DNA from: Verrucomicrobiaceae bacterium
GTDB lineage: Bacteria > Verrucomicrobiota > Verrucomicrobiia > Opitutales > Intestinicryptomonadaceae
Reading direction: 5' to 3'
Assembly: GCA_015061955.1 (NCBI GenBank)
Contig: SUVO01000012.1
Span: forward strand, 1-64,000
Length of the DNA: 64,000 nucleotides
Part shown: one piece after another, positions 46,506-54,995 of the stretch
Layout: each line of letters opens with the position of its first letter
Numbering within the stretch: position 1 is the first letter of the stretch
The notes under the pieces: model-generated
What the model saw: the letters and a program-made list of their open reading frames with translations, nothing else
What the model was told of the DNA's origin: nothing
Databases searched by the model: none
Program-made: the position numbers and the translations under genes

Positions 46506-47621
46506 ATGAAAACACTGTTTGTAACACTCGAAAAAGATCCTCGTGAAGCAAGAGTGGCATTGATACCTTCCGATGCTCAAAAACTTGCTAAACTTGGGTG
46601 GGAAATAAATGTAGAAAGTGGTGCTGGTGCAAAGGCAGGATTTGCTGATGATGCATATGCCTCAGTTGGTGCAAAAATTGTAGATGCTGAATTTGCATCG
46701 CAAGCCGACTTTGTTGTGTCGGTACGAAAACCCACAATCGAAGAAGTAAGTAAATATAAAAAAGGCTCGTTTCACTTGAGCTTGCTCGACCCATTCAATG
46801 AAAAGGCTTTGATAAAAGCTTTTGCAGATGCTGGCGTTTATGCTGCAAGTTTTGAAATGATTCCACGTAGTACAATTGCTCAAAAGATGGACGTTTTAAG
46901 CTCGCAGTCGAACTTGGCAGGGTATAATGCAGTTATAAAGGCAGCTAGTGTGTTGAATAGAATTTTGCCTATGATGATGACACCTGCTGGTACAATTTCG
47001 CCTTTGAAATTCTTTATCGTTGGTGTTGGTGTTGCTGGTTTGCAAGCAATTGCTACTGCAAAACGATTGGGAGCAAGAGTTGAAGCGTTCGATACACGTC
47101 CAGTAGTTGAAGAACAAGTTCGTAGCTTGGGTGCTAAGTTTGTGAAAATCGATCTTGGCGAAACAGGTCAAACAGCTCAAGGTTATGCAAAAGAATTAAC
47201 TCCAGAGCAAATTGAACTTCAACGTAAGGGTATGGCAAAGGTTTGTGCGCAAAGTGATGTTATTATTACAACAGCAAAACTCTTTGGTAGAAAAGCACCT
47301 CGTATTATTACAGCCGATATGGTTGCTGGTATGAAAGCTGGTAGCGTTATTGTTGATATGGCAGTAGAAAGTGGTGGTAATGTTGAAGGCTCTTGCCCAG
47401 ATAAGAACGTTGTAACACCTAATGGAGTTCTCATAATTGGTGATACATGCTTAGAAGCTGGTGTACCTGCAACAGCAAGTCAGATGTTCAGTTCGAATGT
47501 CTTTAACTATATAAATCACTTTACAGTAGATGGCGAATTTAAGTTAAATCTTGAAGATGCTATTATGAAGTCGAGCGTAGTAACCGCCGATGGAAAAATC
47601 ACTGATGAACGTTTCATGTAA
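46506..47621 (+). CDS. pntAA: NAD(P) transhydrogenase subunit alpha 1
   Basis: This 371-residue subunit is the NAD(H)-binding domain I of the proton-translocating transhydrogenase. It has PREARVALIPSDAQKLAKLG, the loop DVLSSQSNLAGYNAV, the dinucleotide-binding GVGVAGLQAIATAKRLGA, and AFDTRPVVEEQ. I start at ATG 46506, where homology begins; the frame is open to 46449 but the extra 19 residues are not family-like. The following genes supply the membrane and NADP(H) parts, so the transhydrogenase is of the three-subunit type seen in Rhodospirillum and other bacteria. Confidence 0.94.
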   Translation: MKTLFVTLEKDPREARVALIPSDAQKLAKLGWEINVESGAGAKAGFADDAYASVGAKIVDAEFASQADFVVSVRKPTIEEVSKYKKGSFHLSLLDPFNEKALIKAFADAGVYAASFEMIPRSTIAQKMDVLSSQSNLAGYNAVIKAASVLNRILPMMMTPAGTISPLKFFIVGVGVAGLQAIATAKRLGARVEAFDTRPVVEEQVRSLGAKFVKIDLGETGQTAQGYAKELTPEQIELQRKGMAKVCAQSDVIITTAKLFGRKAPRIITADMVAGMKAGSVIVDMAVESGGNVEGSCPDKNVVTPNGVLIIGDTCLEAGVPATASQMFSSNVFNYINHFTVDGEFKLNLEDAIMKSSVVTADGKITDERFM

Positions 47622-47640
47622 ATTTTAAATAGGCAGTAAA

Positions 47641-47928
47641 ATGGATATAATATTGTTGTTATTTATTTTCACGTTGGCAGCATTTTTGGGGTTCGAGCTT
47701 ATTTCAAAAGTTCCAAGTCAACTTCATACACCATTGATGAGTGGTTCAAACGCTATTAGTGGTATTACAATTGTTGGTGCGTTGTTGGCAACCGCAGCAA
47801 CAGCTGGTAGTACATTTGCAACAGTTTTAGGTGTTGCAGCGTTAGTTTTGGCTACAATTAACGTAGTTGGTGGCTATATGGTTACTGATAGAATGCTTGC
47901 TATGTTCAAGAAAAAGGAGGACAAATAA
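47641..47928 (+). CDS. pntAB: NAD(P) transhydrogenase subunit alpha 2
   Basis: The 95-residue membrane subunit has about three hydrophobic helices and the family segments LGFELISKVPSQLHTPLMSG, NAISGITIVGAL and NVVGGYMVTDRML. It forms part of the proton channel of the transhydrogenase. It lies 19 bases after pntAA and 1 base before the start of pntB. Confidence 0.93.
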   Translation: MDIILLLFIFTLAAFLGFELISKVPSQLHTPLMSGSNAISGITIVGALLATAATAGSTFATVLGVAALVLATINVVGGYMVTDRMLAMFKKKEDK

Positions 47929-47929
47929 T

Positions 47930-49381
47930 ATGGAACAGGGTGCAATTGTAAATTTTGTTTATATTGTTTCGTCGGTATTGTTCATCTTGGGTATTAAGAT
48001 GCTCGGTAAGGCAGAAACTGCGCGTAAGGGTAATTTCATATCGGCATTGGGTATGTTGTTGGCAGTTGTTGTTACTCTTTTCGATAAAAATATTCTCGAT
48101 TCTGCAGATGCAGTTTCTTGGGGTTTGTTATTTGGTGGTTTAGCTTTTGGCTCGCTTGTGGGGTACGTTGTAGCTAAGAAAGTAAAGATGACATCAATGC
48201 CAGAAATGGTTGCATTGCTCAATGGTTTTGGTGGTTTGGCAAGTTTGCTTGTTGGCTGGGCTGATTACTACTATAATGGTGTTTTTAAAGCTCAAGGTAT
48301 TGCTGGCGCAGTAGAAAAAACCGTATCTGGTGATGTTCCAATGTTTACTAAGATAGCAACGATTTTGGCTATACTTATTGGTGGTATTACATTTACTGGA
48401 AGTGTTTATGCTTGGGGAAAGCTCTCGGGCAAAATATCGGGTAAGGCAAAAGTTTTTGTTGGTCAAAAAATGGTGAATGCAAGTATTGCAGTAGCAATGG
48501 TTGTAGCGTCGGTAGCTTTTGCAGTTGTTGGCGATGCAAATACGGCTCATTATTGGTTGATAGCATCGGTTGTGCTTTCGTTTGTGTTAGGTTTTGCAGC
48601 AGTTATGCCAATCGGTGGTGGTGATATGCCAGTTGTTATATCGTTGTTGAATTCGTTGTCTGGTTTGGCTGCATCGGCTGCAGGTTTCGTAATTGAAAAC
48701 AATGTGTTGATTGTAGCAGGTTGCTTAGTTGGGGCAAGTGGTGTTATCCTCACAGTTATTATGTGCAAATCGATGAATAGAACATTGTTCAATGTTTTGT
48801 TCTCGGGCTTTGGTTCGGCAGGTGGTAAGGCTCAAGGTAAGGTTGAAGGCGAAATGAAACCTATGAGTACTGACGACGCCTATTATGTTCTTGAAGCTGC
48901 TCAAAGTGTAGTGTTTATTCCAGGTTATGGTATGGCTGTTGCTCAGGCTCAGCATGCTGTGAAGGAATTGGCTGGAATTTTAGAAGATAACGGTGCAGAA
49001 GTTGCTTTTGCAATTCACCCAGTTGCTGGTCGTATGCCAGGGCATATGAATGTTCTTTTGGCAGAAGCCGATGTTCCATACGAACAGCTTAAAGAAATGG
49101 AAGAAGCAAATAGAATTCTTGAAATGGCTGATGTTGCTATTGTAATTGGTGCTAATGACGTTGTAAATCCTGCTGCAGCAGAAGACCAGTCGAGCCCAAT
49201 TTATGGTATGCCAATTATTGAAGCATTTAAGGCTAAGACTGTATTGGCGCTAAAGCGTGGTAAGGGTACAGGTTTTTCTGGTTTGGAAAACGCATTGTTC
49301 TTCCGTCAGAATACCCGTATGATTTATGGCGATGCTAAGGCAACTGTAAACGATTTGGTTGCTAAGTTTAAAGAGTCATAA
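47930..49381 (+). CDS. pntB: NAD(P) transhydrogenase subunit beta
   Basis: PntB carries the remaining membrane helices and the NADP(H)-binding domain. The 483 residues include about nine hydrophobic helices, then VVFIPGYGMAVAQAQHAVKE, AIHPVAGRMPGHMNVLLAEA, VAIVIGANDVVNPAA and GMPIIEA. A strong ribosome-binding site (AAGGAGG at 47914-47920) sets the start at ATG 47930; the in-frame GTG or TTG starts further upstream inside pntAB are rejected. The complex uses the proton gradient to drive NADPH formation. A terminator follows. Confidence 0.95.
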   Translation: MEQGAIVNFVYIVSSVLFILGIKMLGKAETARKGNFISALGMLLAVVVTLFDKNILDSADAVSWGLLFGGLAFGSLVGYVVAKKVKMTSMPEMVALLNGFGGLASLLVGWADYYYNGVFKAQGIAGAVEKTVSGDVPMFTKIATILAILIGGITFTGSVYAWGKLSGKISGKAKVFVGQKMVNASIAVAMVVASVAFAVVGDANTAHYWLIASVVLSFVLGFAAVMPIGGGDMPVVISLLNSLSGLAASAAGFVIENNVLIVAGCLVGASGVILTVIMCKSMNRTLFNVLFSGFGSAGGKAQGKVEGEMKPMSTDDAYYVLEAAQSVVFIPGYGMAVAQAQHAVKELAGILEDNGAEVAFAIHPVAGRMPGHMNVLLAEADVPYEQLKEMEEANRILEMADVAIVIGANDVVNPAAAEDQSSPIYGMPIIEAFKAKTVLALKRGKGTGFSGLENALFFRQNTRMIYGDAKATVNDLVAKFKES

Positions 49382-49402
49382 TCAATTAACTGAGATTTAT
49401 CT

Positions 49403-49435
49403 AAAAGCAGAATGTCTACCGACATTCTGCTTTTT
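49403..49435 (+). terminator. terminator of the transhydrogenase operon
   Basis: AAAAGCAGAATGTC / GACATTCTGCTTTT with a TACC loop, followed by TATA. Confidence 0.85.
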
Positions 49436-49559
49436 ATATGTTAAAATTTTAATTTTATTGTATAATAATAGTGAAAAAAAGATTGACAGATTGGTATAAA
49501 TAACGTTTTATGTGTTCCTTATTTTTATGAATTTTTTAACTGATTAATATAATATATAT

Positions 49560-50852
49560 ATGAAAAACAAAATAACATCTATAACAGCATTGATAACATT
49601 TGCATTTGTGGGGAGTGTAAATGGTGGCGAATATAAAGAATCAACCTATAAAAACTATATGGAAACATCTAATAGTACTTTTACTTCAACTGGTTCTATA
49701 TATTTTAATAGTGGTTGGACAAGTTCTAACGATACTCTTACAACAGGGTCTGGATCGGCACTATATTTACAAGGTTCCAGCTTGTCAGCACAACCAACAA
49801 AAATACCCTATAATATAACTGGTGCAAATATAACTGCTAGTGGTGGTTTGTATTCTCAAAGAAATGCTAATACTCTTATAGAAAATTCTATATTAAATGT
49901 ATCAGGTAAAATTTGTGTACAACAAGGTGAATCAAGTTTGTATATAAAGAATTCAACAACAACTTTTAATGCAACTGGAATGAGTCAAGTTGTCGATGGC
50001 TCTTCACTTACGATTGATGGTGGTTCGTTTACTATTACAGGTGATCAGCAAATAAGCGTAAAGCAAGGTTCTACAATTGCATTTAAAAATATTACAGTTG
50101 ACTTGGCGGAAAATTATATTGCAACAGGTACAGATTCATCGTATAAGAATGCTTCGGCTAAAATTGTAGTAGATAATGCTCAATTTACAGCTCATCATAT
50201 AGAATTATATGGTTATACATCAGCAGGCGAATTACCAATTTTAGAAATAAAAAATGGTTCTACCGTAACTACTGCTATTGGTACATTTATGGGGCCGGTT
50301 CTTTGGAAAGGTGTGCGCGGTGGTACAATTATTGTAAGTGATAGTTCTGTATTCAATTCAACGAGTGATTTGTATCAGGCAAGTGAAAGCGATAAGCAAG
50401 TTTATACTTCTGATGTAATTGTAAAAGATGGTAGTAAAGTTTTTGTAGATGGCGATGTAGATTTGAATTCTGTCTCTGTTACATCTGATGGTTCTTTAGA
50501 AGCTGATAATGTTTCTGTAAAATCGTTAGTTGTTGCAGAAGGCTCTTCAATCACTTTGGCAGAAGAAGGTACACTTAGTTTCGAAAATCTCGAAATTATT
50601 GTAGATGACATGTTGGCAGAAGGTTCGGAAATAGATCTTAATTCTGTGCTTTCTGGAGGTTTAGGCGTTGTGTTGTCATCGCTTGAAGCTGATGATGCAG
50701 TAGTACTTAATAATGGGGTAAGCAAGTTTAATGCAGTTGTTGATTCAAATGGCGTAGCATTGGTAGGTTCTGCAGTTCCAGAACCATCGCAATGGGCTAT
50801 GATTTTGGGTACTATTGCATTAGGTTTTGTAATGTATTTTAGAAGAAAATAA
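49560..50852 (+). CDS. PEP-CTERM surface protein, second copy type
   Basis: This 430-residue exported protein has a signal peptide (about 1-21, ending VNGG). A Ser/Thr-rich beta-solenoid-like region follows, with repeated ladder strands (NSTTTFNATG, SLTIDGGSFTITG, SLEADNVSVKSL). It ends in a PEP-CTERM tail (VPEPSQWAMILGTIALGF, then RRK). It is an exosortase substrate by motif, but no exosortase gene lies in this window. It shows no close sequence match to the 23141 protein outside the tail and general composition. A TTGACA at 49483 could be its -35 box. A tiny membrane ORF begins 1 base after its stop. Confidence 0.83.
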   Translation: MKNKITSITALITFAFVGSVNGGEYKESTYKNYMETSNSTFTSTGSIYFNSGWTSSNDTLTTGSGSALYLQGSSLSAQPTKIPYNITGANITASGGLYSQRNANTLIENSILNVSGKICVQQGESSLYIKNSTTTFNATGMSQVVDGSSLTIDGGSFTITGDQQISVKQGSTIAFKNITVDLAENYIATGTDSSYKNASAKIVVDNAQFTAHHIELYGYTSAGELPILEIKNGSTVTTAIGTFMGPVLWKGVRGGTIIVSDSSVFNSTSDLYQASESDKQVYTSDVIVKDGSKVFVDGDVDLNSVSVTSDGSLEADNVSVKSLVVAEGSSITLAEEGTLSFENLEIIVDDMLAEGSEIDLNSVLSGGLGVVLSSLEADDAVVLNNGVSKFNAVVDSNGVALVGSAVPEPSQWAMILGTIALGFVMYFRRK

Positions 50853-50853
50853 A

Positions 50854-50955
50854 ATGAAGTTTATAGTATATTCAATTTTAATAGGAATAGGTGGTTTGGT
50901 AGCTTTATGGTTGATTATTAACTATTTTATAGCTAATGTAAATTCATCGTTCTAA
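50854..50955 (+). CDS. 33-residue single-helix membrane peptide
   Basis: An ATG sits 1 base after the stop of the PEP-CTERM gene and opens a 33-codon frame (MKFIVYSILIGIGG start, hydrophobic core about 3-28, ending NSSF). A strong terminator follows 6 bases after its stop, so the ORF is neatly framed inside the same transcript. No ribosome-binding site other than coupling to the upstream stop is seen. It could be a small accessory membrane peptide or a chance ORF; I have no family for it. Confidence 0.5.
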   Translation: MKFIVYSILIGIGGLVALWLIINYFIANVNSSF

Positions 50956-50961
50956 CAAAAT

Positions 50962-50989
50962 AAAACAGCTTTAATTAAAGCTGTTTTTT
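50962..50989 (+). terminator. terminator after the PEP-CTERM gene
   Basis: AAAACAGCTTTAA / TTAAAGCTGTTTT is a perfect 13-bp stem followed by TTG and a T-run. Confidence 0.8.
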
Positions 50990-51090
50990 GTTTATAATAA
51001 GGTAATGGTAAATATGTTTTTTACAAAATAGGTTTGCAATTTATAAGGGTTTTATTAGGTTATTCCTTAGCAAATTTAATTCCTGTAATT

Positions 51091-52164
51091 ATGAAAACAT
51101 CATTATCTAAAGTAAATCCAGCCGATTTTGATGCTGTTATTGACGGCAAGAAAGTCGGGTTGTTCATTCTCAAAAACAAAAATGGTATCGAGATGTCGGT
51201 TACAAACTTCGGTGGTAGGGTTGTAGAGCTTTTTACTCCAGACAAAAATGGCGAGTTTGTCGATATTGTTCTCGGTAAGGAAACTCTCGATGAATATGTA
51301 AATTTCAAAGACGAACGTTTCTTGGGGGCTACTATTGGTCGTTTTGGTAACAGAATTGCAAATTCGCAATTTACTTTAAATGGTACCGTTTACAATGTTC
51401 CTGTAAACGATGGCAAAAACTCTTTACACGGTGGTTTTAATGGTTTCGATATGAAAGTTTGGGACGTGGTTGAAGCAACCGAAACTAAACTCCATTTGCG
51501 TTTGATTTCTCCAGATGGCGATGAAGGTTATCCAGCAGAACTTACTGTCGATATGATTTACTCGCTCAATGATGCAAATGAATTCGACATTACTTACACT
51601 GCAACTTCGGATGCCGATACTCATGTAAATCTTACGCATCACTCGTTCTTCAATTTGCATGGTGCTGGCGTTGGCGATATAAACGACCACGTTATGCAGA
51701 TAAATGCCGACAAATACACGCCTATTGATGATACTCTAATTCCAGAGGGTGAGCCAGCTTCGGTTGAAGGAACTCCACTTGATTTTCGCAAACCAACCGT
51801 AATTGGCGAACGTGTAGATAGCGATTTTATTCAGCTTAAACGTGGCAATGGTTACGATCATAACTGGGTTCTGAACAAAACAACGCCAAATGCGTTGGAA
51901 TTTGCTGCCGAAGTTTTTGAACCTGTAAGTGGTCGTGTTTTGAGCGTTTATACAACTGAACCGGCAATGCAATTTTATGGTGGTAATTTCTTTACTGGAA
52001 CTCCTGGTAAATGGGGCGCAATTTATAATCGCAGGGCATCGTTGGCGTTAGAAACTCAACATTATCCTGATTCGCCAAATCGCCCTGATTTCCCGTCTAC
52101 ACTCTTACGCAAAGGTGAAACATATAAGCATATTTGTAAGTATGTTTTTTCGGTTCGCAAGTAG
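51091..52164 (+). CDS. galM: aldose 1-epimerase
   Basis: GalM-type mutarotases interconvert alpha and beta anomers of sugars. The 357 residues include TNFGGRVVELFTPDKNG, RFGNRIANSQF, SLHGGFNGFDMKVWDV, the catalytic His in NLTHHSFFNLHG, and the catalytic Glu near the end in LALETQHYPDSPNR. I start at ATG 51091, where homology begins; an in-frame ATG or TTG at 51034 is not supported. It is the first gene of a five-gene operon (gaps 6, -4, 12 and 10 bases), so it probably prepares the sugar anomer for the glycyl-radical pathway downstream. Confidence 0.92.
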   Translation: MKTSLSKVNPADFDAVIDGKKVGLFILKNKNGIEMSVTNFGGRVVELFTPDKNGEFVDIVLGKETLDEYVNFKDERFLGATIGRFGNRIANSQFTLNGTVYNVPVNDGKNSLHGGFNGFDMKVWDVVEATETKLHLRLISPDGDEGYPAELTVDMIYSLNDANEFDITYTATSDADTHVNLTHHSFFNLHGAGVGDINDHVMQINADKYTPIDDTLIPEGEPASVEGTPLDFRKPTVIGERVDSDFIQLKRGNGYDHNWVLNKTTPNALEFAAEVFEPVSGRVLSVYTTEPAMQFYGGNFFTGTPGKWGAIYNRRASLALETQHYPDSPNRPDFPSTLLRKGETYKHICKYVFSVRK

Positions 52165-52170
52165 ATAGCT

Positions 52171-52923
52171 ATGGTTGGCACCATTTTCAGTATTGAGGAA
52201 TTTGCAATAAATGATGGCCCGGGTATACGCACTACCGTATTCTTAAAAGGTTGTCCGTTGCGCTGTCAATGGTGTCATAATCCAGAGGGACAAGAGTTTA
52301 CACCTCAATGGTTAAATAAAAAAACTGGCAAAGTTTTGTGTGGTAAAACAATTTCAAGTTCCGATTTAGCAACTGAAATTTTGCGTAACGAGAAAATTTT
52401 TTCGCTAAATGATGGTGGGGTAACTTTCACTGGTGGTGAGCCGTTATCGCAAGCCGATTTCCTTTTTGAAACAATGCGTTTATTGAAGGGACGTGTGCAT
52501 ATTGCCATAGAAACAAGTGCTTTTGCCGATAGCGATGTTTTTACAAAGGCAGTAGAGCTTGCCGATTTTATGTTGGTAGATTGTAAAGTTATTGATAGTT
52601 TTTTGCACAAAAAATACACAGGTGTTGATAATGATAAAATTTTGCAAAACATAAAGGGTTTATGTAGTTTACAAACCGAGTTTGTTGTGCGTATACCTTT
52701 AATTGCTGGCGTTAACGATTCTATCGAAAATATGCAAGCTGTTGCAGAACTTTTAAAAGATGCAAAAAAATTATTTAGGGTGGAACTTCTAACTTATAAT
52801 ACATCGGCTGGCGCAAAATATGCTTGGTTAGATAGAGCATATAATCCAGATTTTGATGCTCATAAAAAACCTTTAGTTCACGATATGTTTTCAAAGTTTA
52901 ACATTCCATATATTGTGTTATGA
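52171..52923 (+). CDS. glycyl-radical enzyme activating protein
   Basis: This radical-SAM activase abstracts hydrogen from the partner enzyme to make its glycyl radical. It has the start FSIEEFAINDGPGIRTTVF, the cluster motif C28-PLR-C32-QW-C35, GGVTFTGGEPLSQ, and the usual downstream PLIAGVN. At 250 residues it is compact like the pyruvate formate-lyase activase, and lacks the eight-Cys ferredoxin insert found in most activases of dehydratase-type glycyl-radical enzymes. Its last codon overlaps the start of the enzyme gene by 4 bases, so the pair is translationally coupled. Confidence 0.93.
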   Translation: MVGTIFSIEEFAINDGPGIRTTVFLKGCPLRCQWCHNPEGQEFTPQWLNKKTGKVLCGKTISSSDLATEILRNEKIFSLNDGGVTFTGGEPLSQADFLFETMRLLKGRVHIAIETSAFADSDVFTKAVELADFMLVDCKVIDSFLHKKYTGVDNDKILQNIKGLCSLQTEFVVRIPLIAGVNDSIENMQAVAELLKDAKKLFRVELLTYNTSAGAKYAWLDRAYNPDFDAHKKPLVHDMFSKFNIPYIVL

Positions 52924-54983
52924 ATGAATCAATAAAGGCCTTAAAAAAATATATAATAATTGACAAATCTCATCACGAGTTTCGACGCAATCCAGAAGAT
53001 ATTGGGTTATCGTCTTTAGCTGTTAAATTTGCGAAACTTGGGTTATCTGCTCAGGAGCGAGCTGGAAAAATGTTTTCTGCTTTTTTAGACGCTGAAATTC
53101 CAGTTATTTTACCACATGAAAAAATTGTGTTTACCAGAACTATAAAATCGGTTCCAGATTATTTTACAGAAGACGAATTGACGTTGATTAAGGGAAAACA
53201 TTTCTTGGCTGAGAAAGGCGAAGTTTTCAATATATCTGCCGATTATGAGCGTGTTCTTCACGAAGGTTTGCAAGCTCGCAAAGATTTAGCAAAGTCGTTA
53301 TTGGAAAATGCAAATCAGGAAGAAAAAACTTTCTTAACGTCGGTAATCGAGTGTATTGAAGCTATTCAGCGATTAATTGATAGGTATATTGTTGAAGCTG
53401 ATAAACAAGGTACGAGCGATATTGCAGAAACTCTACGAGCTATTCGCAACAATGGCGCAAAAAGTTTTCGTCAAGCTGTTCAACTTTTACGCATTTTGCA
53501 TTTTTCGGCATGGGCTTCTGGAAGTTATCACAATACTTTAGGTAGGCTCGACCAATATCTTTTGCCATTTTATCAATACGATATTGAAAATGGTTGTTCT
53601 AAGGAAGAAGTGTTTGATATTCTCGAAGAATTTTTCCTCACATGCAATAAAGATAGCGATTTATATATCGGCATGCAACAGGGAGACAATGGACAAAGTT
53701 TAGTGCTTGGTGGTCGTTCGGCAAGTGGTGAGTATTTGTTTAACGATATTTCCGAAATGGCATTGCGTGCTAGTTATGAGCTTGAACTTATAGATCCTAA
53801 AATAAATATTCGTGTAGATGCAAAAACACCTTTAGAAGTTTTCGAAAAAGGATCGCAACTTACAAAAATAGGTTTAGGTTTTCCTCAATATAGCAACGAC
53901 GATATTGTAATTCCAGCTCTAAAACGTTGGGGATATTCGGAACTCGATGCTCATGAATATGTAGTTGCAGCTTGTTGGGAATTTATAATTCCTAAATGTG
54001 GCTTAGACATACCGAATATAGATGCTCTTTCGTTTATCGATTGCGTGTGTGTAAATTTACAAGCCCTCAATAAGTGCAATAGTTTTGAAGAGTTTTATGC
54101 ACTTGTGGAAGCCGAAATAAAAAAGCGTTGTTCGGCTATGGTTGAATGTCATAAAAATCTTTATATGAAGCCGTCTCCGATAATGTCTATTTTGTCAGAT
54201 TGTGCAATAGAACGTAAAGTTGATATTTCGGCAGGAATGAAATACAACAATTATGGTATTCATGGTACTGGTTTAGCGTCGGCAACGGATTCATTAGCAA
54301 GCATTAAAAAGTTTTGTTTTGATGAAAAAAGTATATCGCCAAACGAACTGATTGAAGCTTTAAAAAATAATTTTATTAATGCGCAAGAAATTTTTGAAAA
54401 ACTTCGCAATGCTCCTAAAATGGGACAAGACGATGATTTTGTTGATTCGCTTGCAACACGTTTATTGAATTCATTTGCAGATGCTTTCGATGGTGTAAAA
54501 AATGAACGTGGTGGCATTTATAGAGCTGGAACAGGTACTGCAATGTATTATGTTTGGCATGGAAAAGACTTAGATGCAACTCCTGATGGACGTCGGAAGG
54601 GTGATGTACTACCAGCAAATTATTCGCCCAGCCTTTTTATAAAACAGAAAGGTCCTATTTCGGTTATAAAATCGTTTGCAAAACCAGATTTAATTCGTGT
54701 TGCCAATGGTGGACCTTTAACTTTAGAGTTTGATGAATCGGTTTTTCGCAACGATGAAGCTGTAAAAAAATTAGCAATGTTAGTTCGTACTTTTGTTGTG
54801 TTAGGAGGTCATCAATTACAACTAAATACAATTAGCAAAAGTAAACTTTTAGATGCAAAAGTTCATCCGGAAAACTATCAAAATTTAATTGTTCGAGTTT
54901 GGGGATGGAGTGGCTATTTTGTCGAGCTTGACGAATGTTATCAAGATCACATTATAAATAGAATTGAATTTGGTGTTGAGTAA
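52920..54983 (+). CDS. glycyl-radical enzyme of unassigned reaction
   Basis: The 687-residue protein has the full glycyl-radical-enzyme architecture. The thiyl-radical cysteine is C352 in VAACWEF with Glu354 two residues on, a C-x-E pattern like the Cys-Glu of dehydratases. The glycyl loop is RVWGWSGYF, with Gly662 between two Trp (the usual form is RVxGY). ATPDGRRKGDVL marks the start of the C-terminal domain and GFPQYSNDD precedes the Cys loop. It lacks the two adjacent cysteines of true pyruvate formate-lyase. The genes around it (mutarotase, sugar porter, isomerase-like barrel) suggest a sugar or sugar-acid substrate; I cannot name the reaction. Confidence 0.93.
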   Translation: MNESIKALKKYIIIDKSHHEFRRNPEDIGLSSLAVKFAKLGLSAQERAGKMFSAFLDAEIPVILPHEKIVFTRTIKSVPDYFTEDELTLIKGKHFLAEKGEVFNISADYERVLHEGLQARKDLAKSLLENANQEEKTFLTSVIECIEAIQRLIDRYIVEADKQGTSDIAETLRAIRNNGAKSFRQAVQLLRILHFSAWASGSYHNTLGRLDQYLLPFYQYDIENGCSKEEVFDILEEFFLTCNKDSDLYIGMQQGDNGQSLVLGGRSASGEYLFNDISEMALRASYELELIDPKINIRVDAKTPLEVFEKGSQLTKIGLGFPQYSNDDIVIPALKRWGYSELDAHEYVVAACWEFIIPKCGLDIPNIDALSFIDCVCVNLQALNKCNSFEEFYALVEAEIKKRCSAMVECHKNLYMKPSPIMSILSDCAIERKVDISAGMKYNNYGIHGTGLASATDSLASIKKFCFDEKSISPNELIEALKNNFINAQEIFEKLRNAPKMGQDDDFVDSLATRLLNSFADAFDGVKNERGGIYRAGTGTAMYYVWHGKDLDATPDGRRKGDVLPANYSPSLFIKQKGPISVIKSFAKPDLIRVANGGPLTLEFDESVFRNDEAVKKLAMLVRTFVVLGGHQLQLNTISKSKLLDAKVHPENYQNLIVRVWGWSGYFVELDECYQDHIINRIEFGVE

Positions 54984-54995
54984 AAAGGATAAATT

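Noticed and set aside
47867-47929. Upstream start of pntB inside pntAB
   Set aside because: AAGGAGG at 47914-47920 clearly sets the start at 47930.
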